DNA of 56,230 bases from Deltaproteobacteria bacterium (GTDB lineage Bacteria > Desulfobacterota > Binatia > Binatales > Binataceae), in assembly GCA_021794015.1 (NCBI GenBank), contig JAJYRQ010000024.1, positions 1-56,230 on the forward strand. The letters are read 5' to 3'. The translations under genes and the position numbers were made by a program. Position 1 is the first letter of the stretch; each line of letters starts with the position of its first letter. The notes beneath the pieces are model-generated. The model was given only the letters and a program-made list of their open reading frames with translations. It searched no databases and had not been told where the DNA came from. This document shows, in pieces, positions 18,192-26,609 of the stretch.

Positions 18192-18720
18192 CGTAGTGCC
18201 GGTGCAGGTAGTCGAGACGGGTTTGCAGTTGGTCGCGGGGCACCAGCAAATCTTCCTTGTGCCAGAGCGAGCCGCGGCGGGAGTAGCAGGCGATCTCGAC
18301 CTGGCGGCTCATCACGATTGCCTCCTCCGGACAGGCTTCTTCGCAAAGGCCGCAGAACATGCAGCGCGACATGTCGATGTCGAAGACTTCCGGGTAGCGT
18401 TCGACGCCGTCGGCGGTCTCGGCGGGAAAGATCGTGATGCAACTCGTCGGGCAGGCCCACTCGCAAAGACCGCAAGCGACGCAGCGCTCCTTGCCGTTGC
18501 TCATGCGCACCAGCACCGGCATCCCGCGCATCGCCGGCGGCTGCAAGAAGCGCTGCTCGGGGAAGTGGACGGTGAAATTCTGGCGTCCGCGCGCAAACAG
18601 AAAAGCGCTCTGGAAGAAATGACGGGTCGCAACCCACAGGCCCACCAGCAGGGCAAGCCACGGCCGGCGCTGGGCAAGCGTCGGCGCCGGGCGGGCAACT
18701 TTGATCACGCCGACGGGCAT
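18184..18720 (-). CDS. nuoI: NADH-quinone oxidoreductase subunit I (two [4Fe-4S])
   Basis: Ferredoxin-like subunit that holds clusters N6a and N6b between NuoG and NuoB. The 178-residue protein has two CxxCxxCxxxCP sets, C80/83/86/90 and C120/123/126/130, behind an N-terminal helix (about residues 20-44). The ATG at 18720 has a strong GGGAGG ribosome binding site; the frame is open further upstream through nuoG but that part is not homologous. nuoI directly follows nuoG by 58 bases, with no nuoH between them, which is unusual. Confidence 0.95.
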   Translation of the reverse strand: MPVGVIKVARPAPTLAQRRPWLALLVGLWVATRHFFQSAFLFARGRQNFTVHFPEQRFLQPPAMRGMPVLVRMSNGKERCVACGLCEWACPTSCITIFPAETADGVERYPEVFDIDMSRCMFCGLCEEACPEEAIVMSRQVEIACYSRRGSLWHKEDLLVPRDQLQTRLDYLHRHYDA

Positions 18721-18778
18721 CGAAGCCTCCCGATTGCGGCCGCCCCAGGCGCGGCTGCGAAACCCGGCAGAAAAGGCC

Positions 18779-20374
18779 TCATGGCGCGGCCGCCCCGTTG
18801 GCCGCCGGCACGCCGGCCGTCCCGAGCTGCTCCAGCGTGAGCCCCGAGAACGGAGCGGCCGCGGCGGCCATCTCCTGGAAGACCTCCGCAGGGTCAAAGG
18901 TGTCGCGCTCGCCGCAAAGCGCGCTGCGCAGCCGGCTGAAGATTTCGCCGTCGCAAAGCCAGCCCGGCGCGGGTTGCAGCGCCCGCCAGATACGCTGCAC
19001 GCGCCCGGCATGGTTGGTGAAGCTGCCTTCTTTCTCCGCAAAGGTCGTCGCCGGGAAGACCACGGCTGCGCCGGAGAGCGCCGGCAAAAGCGCAAGCCCC
19101 TGGAAGATGACCAGCTCAAGCGAGCTCAAAAGCCGCTGAGCACGCTCGGGGACGAGCACCTCGAACAGGTCCTCGCCGCACAGGTAAAGCGCCTTAAGCC
19201 GGCCGCGCTCGATCCCGTCGCACAACGCCTTAAGCCCGTCGTCGCTGCCCCGGGCAAGCCCCAGCAGCCGTGCGCCGGCGGCGTTAGCGGCTTTTTCGGC
19301 CTTGATGAGCAAGTTGTCAAAGCGGCCGCGGCGTACTGGCGCGGCGCTGGTTTCCACGCCCAGGGCGGCCAGAAGCTGGCCAAAGCGGAAAAGCTCCTCG
19401 TTGGTGAGATGCGGCGAGGCAACGGCGCCGACGCTCGAGCCGCCGTGGCGCGCAACAAACCGTCGCAGCTCAGCCGCGCAGCGCTCAAGCGCCTGCTCCC
19501 AGCTCACCGCAGCCAGCCGCCCGCCCTCGGCCACCATGGGCGACAATAAACGCTGCGGCGCCTGCGGGAACGAGTAGTTGAGCCGCCCCCAGTCGCACAT
19601 CCAGGTGTCGTTGACCGCGTCGTTGCGCCGTGGCGTAAGGCGCCAGATGCGGTTGCCGCGCTCGCCGATCATGATGTTGCAGCCATTGGCGCATCCCGGA
19701 CAGACGCTGGCCGTCTCGCGCAGGAACCAGACCCGCATCCGATGGTGAAAATCCTTGCTCTCCAACGCGCCCACCGGGCAGATATCGGCGGTGCAAATCG
19801 AATAATCGTTGTCCAGCCGCTGGTCGTAAATGTCCAGCAGCGAACGATCGCCGAGCTTGAAGACGGCAAGCTCGCCGGTCCCGGTTATTTCCCGGCAAAA
19901 CCTGACGCAGCGCCGGCAAAGAATGCAGCGCTCCTGATCCAGCAGCATCCGCTCGCCGATATCCAGCCGCTTGCCGTGCTTGCGCCGCGGCTCAACGGTG
20001 CGCGCAAAATGGCTGCCGAAACGAAAAGCGTAATTCTGCAGCCAGCACTCGCCCGCCTTGTCGCATATCGGGCAGTCCAAAGGATGGTTTAGCAGCAGCA
20101 GCTCCAGCACCCCCTGGCGGGTGCGGGCGACCTCGGGTGTCTGCGTGCGGACCACCATGCCGTCGCGCACCGGCGTGTAGCAGGAAATCTGCAGCTTGGG
20201 CATCCCTTCGATCTCGACCTGGCAGAGCCGGCAGCTCCCGTCGATACTCAGCTTGGGGTGATAGCAGTAGTGGGGAATGTCCAGGCCGGCGTCGAGCATC
20301 GCCTGCAAAAGCGGCGTCCCCTCCGGCGCTTCCAGTACGGCGCCGTCCACCGTCACCCGTACGCTGCGGGCCAT
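18779..20374 (-). CDS. nuoG: NADH-quinone oxidoreductase subunit G (short form)
   Basis: Carries iron-sulfur clusters that pass electrons from NuoEF to NuoI. The 531-residue protein has the [2Fe-2S] ligands C37, C48, C51 and C65, the His/Cys cluster H97, C101, C104 and C110, and a ferredoxin pair (CILCRRCVRFCREI and CTADICPVGAL). Next comes CPGCANGCN, the extra cluster motif at the start of the molybdopterin-like domain. That domain is short; many NuoG proteins are 700-900 residues. It is 4 bases downstream of nuoB. Confidence 0.94.
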   Translation of the reverse strand: MARSVRVTVDGAVLEAPEGTPLLQAMLDAGLDIPHYCYHPKLSIDGSCRLCQVEIEGMPKLQISCYTPVRDGMVVRTQTPEVARTRQGVLELLLLNHPLDCPICDKAGECWLQNYAFRFGSHFARTVEPRRKHGKRLDIGERMLLDQERCILCRRCVRFCREITGTGELAVFKLGDRSLLDIYDQRLDNDYSICTADICPVGALESKDFHHRMRVWFLRETASVCPGCANGCNIMIGERGNRIWRLTPRRNDAVNDTWMCDWGRLNYSFPQAPQRLLSPMVAEGGRLAAVSWEQALERCAAELRRFVARHGGSSVGAVASPHLTNEELFRFGQLLAALGVETSAAPVRRGRFDNLLIKAEKAANAAGARLLGLARGSDDGLKALCDGIERGRLKALYLCGEDLFEVLVPERAQRLLSSLELVIFQGLALLPALSGAAVVFPATTFAEKEGSFTNHAGRVQRIWRALQPAPGWLCDGEIFSRLRSALCGERDTFDPAEVFQEMAAAAAPFSGLTLEQLGTAGVPAANGAAAP

Positions 20375-20378
20375 CGGG

Positions 20379-20951
20379 CTAGTCGGGCAACGGCCGGCCG
20401 CTGCCGTGGATTCCCTTCCAGGGAGTGGCGCGGCTTTCGTGCTGAACGCGCGCCTGCAGCTTAATCAGCCCGTCGAGCACCGCCTCGGGACGCGGCGGGC
20501 ATCCCGGAATGTAGAGGTGAACCGGGATAATCCGGTCGATCCCCTGGACCACCGCATAGTTGTCGTAAGGACCGCCCGAGCTGGTGCAGGCCCCAAACGA
20601 AACGACCCATTTGGGCTCGGCCATCTGGTCGTAGACCCGCCGCAGGATCGGCGCCAGGCGGTGGGTTATGGTGCCCACCACGAAAACCAAGTCGGCTTGG
20701 CGCGGTGTAAAGCGCGGCAGGGCAGCTCCAAAACGGTCGATATCATAGCGCGGGCCGGCGGTCGAGAAATATTCCATCCCACAGCACGCGGTCACAAACG
20801 GGTAAGGAAAAAAAGAGTACTTACGGGCCCATTGGACCGCGTCGCGAAGCCGCGTGGCTACGAAACTTCCGCCGAACGCGGCGCTCTCGTCGGTAGTCGT
20901 CTGCCGGCGGTCCGAACGGGTCAGGTAAGCTGCTATCCTATGGTTCGCCAT
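20379..20951 (-). CDS. nuoB: NADH-quinone oxidoreductase subunit B
   Basis: Binds the terminal cluster N2 next to quinone. The 190-residue protein has ligands C56, C57 (TACCGMEYFS), C122 (SFGACTSSGG) and C151 (IPGCPPRPEA). The frame is open upstream to 21173, but the added residues are basic and unlike NuoB, so the ATG at 20951 (MANHRIAAYL) is chosen. It is the first gene of the nuoB-G-I-C-D-EF operon. nuoA, usually directly upstream, is not here. Confidence 0.94.
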   Translation of the reverse strand: MANHRIAAYLTRSDRRQTTTDESAAFGGSFVATRLRDAVQWARKYSFFPYPFVTACCGMEYFSTAGPRYDIDRFGAALPRFTPRQADLVFVVGTITHRLAPILRRVYDQMAEPKWVVSFGACTSSGGPYDNYAVVQGIDRIIPVHLYIPGCPPRPEAVLDGLIKLQARVQHESRATPWKGIHGSGRPLPD

Positions 20952-21614
20952 TGCGTTTGCGCTTCGCTTAAACCCCCGGGTTATTCCTGGAGCGCGGCGC
21001 AAGAACCGCCATCGCCGCGCTCGACCAGCACAGTTCGGCTTGCTCCATAGTCGCGCGAAATCGCGCTCAGGGCAAGCCGCGAAACGCGCCTGGATCGCGC
21101 CTCTCGGCTTTGCGCCCAGGGCGCGGCATCCAAGCCGCCGGGCCTTGAGCATGCGGCTGCGCGCTGCCTTCATTGACTAAGCTTGCGGCCGTTGTTAACC
21201 GTAAGCTTGGTGGGGGTGGCGCCGGCGGCGGAGCCCGCGGGATCTCCGCTTGGGTTCACGGCTCGTGACGGCAAGGCTATTCAGCGCGCCAAGGCGCGAG
21301 CGGTTTTCTTCAGACGGGTCCCAATTACTGGCTGCCGGGCGGACGCCGGCGTCTGCCGGCCTCGTCGTTGTGCCCACGGCCGAGCCGGCCTGCCGTTCGG
21401 GAGAGTGGATATGCTGCGGCACAGGTCGGCTGCCCGCGGCAGTCCGAAAGACGGCTGGCGGCGGATGGCTGGCGCCGGCAAACTCGACGATCCGCGCTTG
21501 GCAGGCGCTGCACCGAGAGTCGCCTAAGGCCGCCACGGTTGCGCCGTTGCAGTACCGATTCGCCGCACAGGGGCGGGGGGCGTGAAGGAGCAAGGCTTCG
21601 CAGGGAGGAGCAAG
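20952..21614. other. Divergent intergenic region between nuoB and nusG-like gene
   Basis: About 660 bases with no supported gene. Overlapping frames (21183-21527 plus, 21195-21593 minus) have no recognisable domain and no clear ribosome binding site. The region must hold the promoters of the nuo operon (minus) and of the antiterminator gene (plus), but I see no strong consensus boxes. One inverted repeat is listed separately. Confidence 0.5.
21177..21210. repeat. Inverted repeat in nuoB/nusG intergenic region
   Basis: ctaagcttgcgg (21177-21188) and ccgtaagcttgg (21199-21210) pair at 10 of 12 positions around a 10-base AT-rich loop. It could be an operator or a hairpin. There is no T-run on either side, so it is not a standard terminator. 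Confidence 0.5.
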
Positions 21615-22130
21615 GTGCGAGACTCAGGCGGCACACAATGGTACTTGGTCAGGACCAAGCCGCACCGCGAGCGCTCGGTGGAAATGCAGCTCCGCGACCT
21701 GGTTGCAGAGCTGTACCTTCCATTGTTGAAGGCCAGGACGTCGCGCTGGGGCCGTCTTAGGTGGGTGCTGGCGCCGCTTTTCCCGTGTTATCTTTTCGCC
21801 CGTTTCGACCTGAGGGGCGGGTACTTCACCGTCAGATATCTCCCCGGTGTGCATAGCATCGTATCAGCCGGCCGAGACCCCATTGCCGTCGCGCCCATGG
21901 TCGTGGAAGAAATCCGTCGCCGCAGCGTCAATGGGGTCGTCGAACTCAAGGAGCGGCCGTTTGGCTACGGCGAACGGGTGCGGCTGGTCCACGGGCCGTT
22001 CAAGGGCTTCGAAGCGGTCTTCGAACGTTACCTTTCGGGAGCCGAACGGGTCTCCGTTCTGCTGAGCACGGTTGAAGCCACCGGGGTGCGGGTGGTCCTG
22101 AGCGCCGAGGCTGTTGCTCGGCCGATCTGA
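21615..22130 (+). CDS. NusG-paralogue antiterminator (RfaH/LoaP-like)
   Basis: Specialised NusG proteins bind RNA polymerase and let it read long polysaccharide operons. The 171-residue product has an NGN domain (QWYLVRTKPHRERSVEMQLR to about residue 105) and a C-terminal KOW domain (GERVRLVHGPFKGFEAVFER). GTG 21615 is preferred as the start because GGGAGGAG lies just upstream; GTG 21582 in the same frame is the alternative. It stands upstream of a WecA/CapD-like hybrid and gmd, the usual setting for such proteins. No RfaH-type ops sequence (ggcggtagcntg) was found downstream. Confidence 0.88.
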   Translation: MRDSGGTQWYLVRTKPHRERSVEMQLRDLVAELYLPLLKARTSRWGRLRWVLAPLFPCYLFARFDLRGGYFTVRYLPGVHSIVSAGRDPIAVAPMVVEEIRRRSVNGVVELKERPFGYGERVRLVHGPFKGFEAVFERYLSGAERVSVLLSTVEATGVRVVLSAEAVARPI

Positions 22131-22515
22131 CCGGCGAACAGTGGGGCGCTGCCGCCGCCAGGCGCTTTCCTCACCGCTCCGAGCCGCCGAAGCCGGCGAG
22201 GGTTAAGCCGGGAGCTTGCTGTGGCGCCGCCTCGGCGGCGCGAGCTGGTTCAGCGTCAATAGCGCGTCACAGTTGACTCAAAAACCTGATTAAGGTAAGT
22301 TTAGCATCGCTTGAGCAGCTTGATTATAGATACGGCAAGCTCAGGTTGCCGCTTGTGCTTGCGGGGAGCAGAACCATTTCTGTCGCGTTTGGGCGGGACG
22401 CGACCAGGCACGGCGCGTCTTCGCGCCACCGCGTGACCGGCGCCATGTAGCAAAGTCGTTCGCTGGGTGGGAAGCGGCGTGCGCCGCTGAAAGCGTAAAG
22501 GAACGGAATTCTCGC
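22131..22515. other. Intergenic leader upstream of the WecA/CapD-like gene
   Basis: About 385 bases without a gene. It holds a GC-rich hairpin (cgccgcctcggcggcg, near 22225-22240), then a relatively AT-rich stretch (22270-22335) with a promoter-like pair, then GC-rich sequence to the next start. As the transcribed leader behind a NusG-paralogue gene, it is the place to look for an antitermination recruitment site. Confidence 0.5.
22273..22301 (+). promoter_or_regulatory. Possible sigma-70 promoter
   Basis: TTGACT (22273-22278) and TAAGTT (22296-22301) are 17 bases apart in an AT-rich patch about 215 bases upstream of the WecA/CapD-like gene. The -35 box is good and the -10 box weak. Confidence 0.35.
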
Positions 22516-24351
22516 TTGCAGTTGCTTGGGTGGCAGGAGATGTGGGCTCGGTTTTTAGGGGAGGTGCTGGTTAGCCTCTTGATCGCGTCGGTGGGCGGTC
22601 TGCTTGCGGGCAAGCTGGCGCGCCGGCTTGGCGCGCTTGCGCGGCCGGTCTCGGAGGAAGGCGGACGGGAAGCCATCCCGCTTTTGGGCGGCCTGGCGAT
22701 CGTTGCCGCGGCGGGAATCGCGCAAGCGCTGTGCGGCGGCGCCACCGTGCTGACCTTGGCGGCGGCGGGCGCCTTGTTGGCGGTTGGGTTTGTCGATGAT
22801 TTGGTAGCTCTCAGCCCGGGCAAGAAACTTGGCTTGCAGTTTTTGGTGGTGGGCGGCTTTGTACTGGCCCATGGCGCCTTTAAGCTGACCGGGGTTGGTT
22901 GGCTCGACCCGGCACTGGTGGTTTTGTGGCTGGTGGCCTGCGTTAACGCTTTCAACCTGATTGACGGGCTCGACGGGCTGGCGGCGGGAATCGGTGTTGT
23001 TGTTTCGGGGACAACCGCGGCGGTCGGCTACCTGCATGGGGATGCGGCTTTGGTTGGTGCGGGGCTGGCGACGGCCGGCGCGCTTGTGGGCTTTCTTTTC
23101 TACAACTGGCGGCCGGCGACGCTGCTGATGGGCGATTGCGGGGCGTTGCCGTTGGGGTTTTTACTGGGGCTCGAGGCGCTTGGCGCGGGAGAGGCGACGG
23201 CCAACAGCGTGCTGTCGCGGTTTGCGGTGCCGGCGCTGGTGATGTTCGTGCCACTGCTGGACGTGGCGGTGGTGAGTCTGTCGCGGCTGGCCGGCGACCG
23301 TGCGCTGTCGCGGCGGGGAGACGATCATTGCCATTATCGTTTGCTTGCGATGGGTCTTTCGGTGGCGCGGGTTGACTTGGTCTGCTGGTCGGCGGCCGCC
23401 GTCGCTTCACTCTGCGCGGTGGCGCTGAGCGCGCTTTCGCACGAGCGAGTCCTGGCGACGCTGCCGTTTTTGTTTACGGCTGCCGGAACCGTGGCGCTTT
23501 TCATGGTTGACCTGACCTTTGACGGTCGGGAGCCTTCCCGGATGTACGCGACGGCGGGCAGGCTGGCGCGGGTGATTCTAAGCCTCGGGTACAAGCGGCG
23601 GCTTGCCGACGTGGCGCTCGATTTGGGGCTCATTGCGGCTGCCTACCTGGGGGCTTTCCAGGTCCGGCTGGATTTCGAGGTGGGGCCGGCGCTGACGGCG
23701 GCGTTGACCACAGGTTTGGTGTCGGTGTGGCTTGCCGCTTACACCGGCTTGGTAATTGCCGGCGTTTACCGCGCGGTTTGGCGCTATGCGGGGCCGTCGG
23801 ACGCTGTTCGCCTGTTGAACGGATGCGTTCTTGCAGGGGTGCTTGTCTGGGTGGTTGCGCACTTCGCGCCGTTGCCGCTTTCGGGCTCGGTGCTATTCTT
23901 GTTCGTCCTGTTGCTCTTCAACCTGCTTCTGATAACCAGGCGGTCCTTCCGGGTGCTTCGCAAGGGGGTTATGGCGCTTGCGGCGAAGCCTGAGAGCGCC
24001 CTGGTCGTTGGAGTGGGGAAGCTGGGCGAGGCAGCCGTCCGCCATCTGCAGTCGCTGCACGAGGAGCGCGTTTCGGTGGTCGGCCTTCTGGACGACGACC
24101 CGTTTATGCGGGGCAAGCTGGTGCACGGAGTGGAAGTGCTTGGCACCGCGGCGGAGATCGAGCAGATATTCTCGGCGGTTCCATTCCAACAGGTGGTTCT
24201 AGCCGTGAACGGAGCGGAAAGCCGGGACGCGTCCGCGGTTGCGCGCTTCGCACAGGCCCGGGGGCTTAAACTGCGCAGGTTCGTCGTCGAGGTTGACGAT
24301 CTCGGGGCCTCCCCGGAACGAACCGCGCAGCCGCTGGTTACGCACGCTTAG
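22516..24351 (+). CDS. WecA/MraY-like phosphosugar transferase fused to CapD-type N-terminal module
   Basis: A 611-residue hybrid membrane protein. Residues 1 to about 330 are a polyprenyl-phosphate HexNAc-1-phosphate transferase with VDD (93-95), NAFNLIDGLDG (144-154), GDCG (206-209) and HCHYRL (271-276). Residues from about 355 match the N-terminal half of CapD/WbpM/PglF proteins: four membrane helices, then a Rossmann-like domain starting VVGVGKLGEAAV (497-508). The epimerase/dehydratase half of CapD proteins is missing. The first module would start a lipid-linked glycan; the second module's role is unknown. The start is a TTG with a distant AAAGGAA, so the N-terminus is uncertain. Confidence 0.85.
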   Translation: MQLLGWQEMWARFLGEVLVSLLIASVGGLLAGKLARRLGALARPVSEEGGREAIPLLGGLAIVAAAGIAQALCGGATVLTLAAAGALLAVGFVDDLVALSPGKKLGLQFLVVGGFVLAHGAFKLTGVGWLDPALVVLWLVACVNAFNLIDGLDGLAAGIGVVVSGTTAAVGYLHGDAALVGAGLATAGALVGFLFYNWRPATLLMGDCGALPLGFLLGLEALGAGEATANSVLSRFAVPALVMFVPLLDVAVVSLSRLAGDRALSRRGDDHCHYRLLAMGLSVARVDLVCWSAAAVASLCAVALSALSHERVLATLPFLFTAAGTVALFMVDLTFDGREPSRMYATAGRLARVILSLGYKRRLADVALDLGLIAAAYLGAFQVRLDFEVGPALTAALTTGLVSVWLAAYTGLVIAGVYRAVWRYAGPSDAVRLLNGCVLAGVLVWVVAHFAPLPLSGSVLFLFVLLLFNLLLITRRSFRVLRKGVMALAAKPESALVVGVGKLGEAAVRHLQSLHEERVSVVGLLDDDPFMRGKLVHGVEVLGTAAEIEQIFSAVPFQQVVLAVNGAESRDASAVARFAQARGLKLRRFVVEVDDLGASPERTAQPLVTHA

Positions 24352-24463
24352 AGGCCGAAAAGCCGAAGGGGCGGGCCGCCGGTCGCAGCCGGGGCTAAAG
24401 TAGAAGAGCGGCGAGGTGCTCTCCCACGATCGCGGGGGGAGCGCCGCGGGAAAAAACGAAACG

Positions 24464-24826
24464 ATGAACAGAGTGCGCAGGCCGGTCAGGATCGTGCCAA
24501 AGGGCTGGGGCCGAGAGGTCTGGATCGCCAACGGCGACCTCTACTGCGGCAAAATCCTCGAGATAAAACAAGGCAAACGCTGCTCCCTCCACTACCACCG
24601 GCTCAAAACGGAATCGTTTTACCTGCGCAGTGGCCGGCTCAAGATTCGAGTCATGGAATCCCCCGACTCGACCGCGCTGGAGGAGTTCGAGTTGGCGCCG
24701 GGCGACTGCATGGATGTCCCGGCGGGCTTGGTGCACCAGATGGAGGCGATCGAGGACGCCGAGCTCTACGAGTTTTCCACCCAGCACTTCGACAGCGACT
24801 CTTACCGGCTGGCCCGGGGCGACTAA
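24464..24826 (+). CDS. Cupin-domain protein, sugar-phosphate isomerase-like
   Basis: A 120-residue single cupin barrel. The first motif is HYHRLKTESFYLRSGRLKI (near residues 43-61) with the two His and Glu metal ligands, and the second is PAGLVHQMEAIED with the His. The N-terminal KGWGREVWIAN resembles mannose-6-phosphate isomerase-type cupins. It sits between the WecA/CapD-like gene and gmd, so a role in nucleotide-sugar supply is plausible. A GTG start at 24416 is possible; ATG 24464 gives the usual cupin length. Confidence 0.8.
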   Translation: MNRVRRPVRIVPKGWGREVWIANGDLYCGKILEIKQGKRCSLHYHRLKTESFYLRSGRLKIRVMESPDSTALEEFELAPGDCMDVPAGLVHQMEAIEDAELYEFSTQHFDSDSYRLARGD

Positions 24827-25027
24827 CAGCGGCCGAGACGCCGGCACCAAGTCGCAGCAGGGCTCGAGCAATCGGCTGTGAGGGCGTGGCGCTGCGTGCG
24901 GCGCACGGCGGCGCCCAAGGCCGCGCCCTGGTGACGGCCAATGCGCCGGCTGGCCTGGGGAGGCTGGCGGCCAAGGGGGACCGGCGCGCCGGCCCGTACC
25001 TGCTAGCAAGGCCGGCGGTTTGTAGGT

Positions 25028-26056
25028 ATGAGTAGTTGGATGGCGAAGGTTGCGCTGATCACCGGCATCACCGGCCAGGACGGCTCGTACCTGGCCGAAC
25101 TGCTGCTTTCCAAGGGTTACGTGGTCCATGGCGTGATGCGCCGCGCCTCCAGCTTCGGCACCTGGCGAATCGATCACCTGAGGGTGCGCTACGGCGGCGA
25201 GCAGGGGCGCTTCCAACTCCATTACGGCGACATGGGCGACGGGACCGGACTTAGGCGGATTGTCGAGCAGACGCGCCCCGACGAGATTTACAACCTGGCC
25301 GCGCAGTCGCACGTCAGAATATCCTTCGACCAGGCAGAGTACACGGCGGATTGCGTGGCGCTGGGAACGCTGCGCCTGTTGGAAGCCGTACGCGACCACA
25401 ACCGGCATCAGGGCCGCGCGGTGCGTTTCTACCAGGCCGGGTCTTCCGAGATGTTCGGCGAGGCTGTTGAGCCGGTACAGCGCGAGACCACCCCGTTTCA
25501 CCCGCGCAGCCCGTACGCTTGCGCCAAGGTTTTCGCTCACTGGCAGACGATCAATTATCGGGAAGCCTACGGCCTATTTGCGGCCAACGGCATCCTGTTC
25601 AACCACGAGTCGCCGCGCCGGGGCGAGAATTTCGTCACCCGCAAGATAACCCGCGGCGTGAGCCGGATTAAGCTCGGTCTTCAGGAGCGGCTCGCGCTGG
25701 GCAATCTGGCGGCCTGCCGCGACTGGGGCTTTGCCGGCGACTACGTCGAGGCGATGTGGCTGATGCTGCAGCAGGAGAAGCCCGACGACTTTGTGATTGC
25801 GACCGGCGAAAGTCATTCGGTGCAGGAATTCCTCGAACTCGCCTTCCAGCGCGCCGAGCTGGAGTGGCGCGCCTATGTCGATTTCTCGGAACGTTACTTG
25901 CGCCCCAGCGAGGTGGACGTGCTTCAGGGCGATGCCGGCAAGGCTGCCCGGCTCCTTGGCTGGAAGCCCCGGGTGCGATTCGCAGACCTCGTCAACATGA
26001 TGGTGGACGCCGACATGGAGCTGGCCGAGCGCGAGCTGCGCAGCCTGGGGCGCTAG
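25028..26056 (+). CDS. gmd: GDP-mannose 4,6-dehydratase
   Basis: Converts GDP-mannose to GDP-4-keto-6-deoxymannose, precursor of fucose, rhamnose or perosamine. The 342-residue short-chain dehydrogenase has GITGQDG (13-19) for NADP, the GSSEMFGE motif (138-145) with the catalytic Ser/Glu, and Y163/K167 ([12 protein letters not shown]). [16 protein letters not shown] is diagnostic for GMD. ATG 25040 is an alternative start. No GDP-fucose synthase or GDP-perosamine synthase gene follows, so the final sugar cannot be told. Confidence 0.94.
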   Translation: MSSWMAKVALITGITGQDGSYLAELLLSKGYVVHGVMRRASSFGTWRIDHLRVRYGGEQGRFQLHYGDMGDGTGLRRIVEQTRPDEIYNLAAQSHVRISFDQAEYTADCVALGTLRLLEAVRDHNRHQGRAVRFYQAGSSEMFGEAVEPVQRETTPFHPRSPYACAKVFAHWQTINYREAYGLFAANGILFNHESPRRGENFVTRKITRGVSRIKLGLQERLALGNLAACRDWGFAGDYVEAMWLMLQQEKPDDFVIATGESHSVQEFLELAFQRAELEWRAYVDFSERYLRPSEVDVLQGDAGKAARLLGWKPRVRFADLVNMMVDADMELAERELRSLGR

Positions 26057-26166
26057 CTCCAACGCACCAGCAAGCCTGCAGGTTGCCTGGCCGTGCGGCC
26101 CGCCGCTCGGCGAGCACGCCGGCGGCTGGACGGCGGTGGAGCGCTGCGCCTTGCGGGAGGGGCGGC

Positions 26167-26598
26167 GTGGAAATAAACGGAGTCGCGCACATCATGCTGA
26201 CCGTGAGCCGCTTTGACCAGGCGCGGCCTTTCTACCACGGCCTGCTGGCACTGCTGGGCATGAAGCCGGCGATCGAGGAAGACGGGCTTTTGTACTACGT
26301 GGGCGGGCGGACCGCCGTAGGGGTAGTCCGTGGCGCCTCGCAGTACGGCGATGAGCGGTTCGTTCAGCTTCGCGTCGGTCTTCACCACGTCTGCTTTCGG
26401 GCGCGCGCGCGAGCCGACGTAGACCTCGTTCACCAGTACCTACGCCAGAGCGGCTGGAAAATCGTCCATCCGCCGCAGGAAGGACCGTGGGCGCCCGGCT
26501 ACTATTCGGTGCTCTTCGAGGACCCGGACGGCATCCGTATCGAGGTGAATCATGTGCCGGGTAAAGGCCTCCTGGAGGGGGGCGAGTCGAAGGGTTAG
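26167..26598 (+). CDS. VOC (glyoxalase/dioxygenase) family protein
   Basis: A 143-residue vicinal-oxygen-chelate fold protein with paired beta-alpha-beta modules. The first begins INGVAHIMLTVSRFDQARPF with a likely His ligand. The second has GLHHVCFRARARADVD and ends GIRIEVNHVPG with the terminal Glu ligand. The GTG start at 26167 is chosen because GGGAGG lies six bases upstream. The substrate is unknown. It converges on metH, with stop codons 11 bases apart. Confidence 0.85.
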   Translation: MEINGVAHIMLTVSRFDQARPFYHGLLALLGMKPAIEEDGLLYYVGGRTAVGVVRGASQYGDERFVQLRVGLHHVCFRARARADVDLVHQYLRQSGWKIVHPPQEGPWAPGYYSVLFEDPDGIRIEVNHVPGKGLLEGGESKG

Positions 26599-26609
26599 CC
26601 GGCCATGGC

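Noticed and set aside
22131..22515. RfaH-type ops element in the leader after the NusG-like gene
   Set aside because: No close match to ggcggtagcntg was found.
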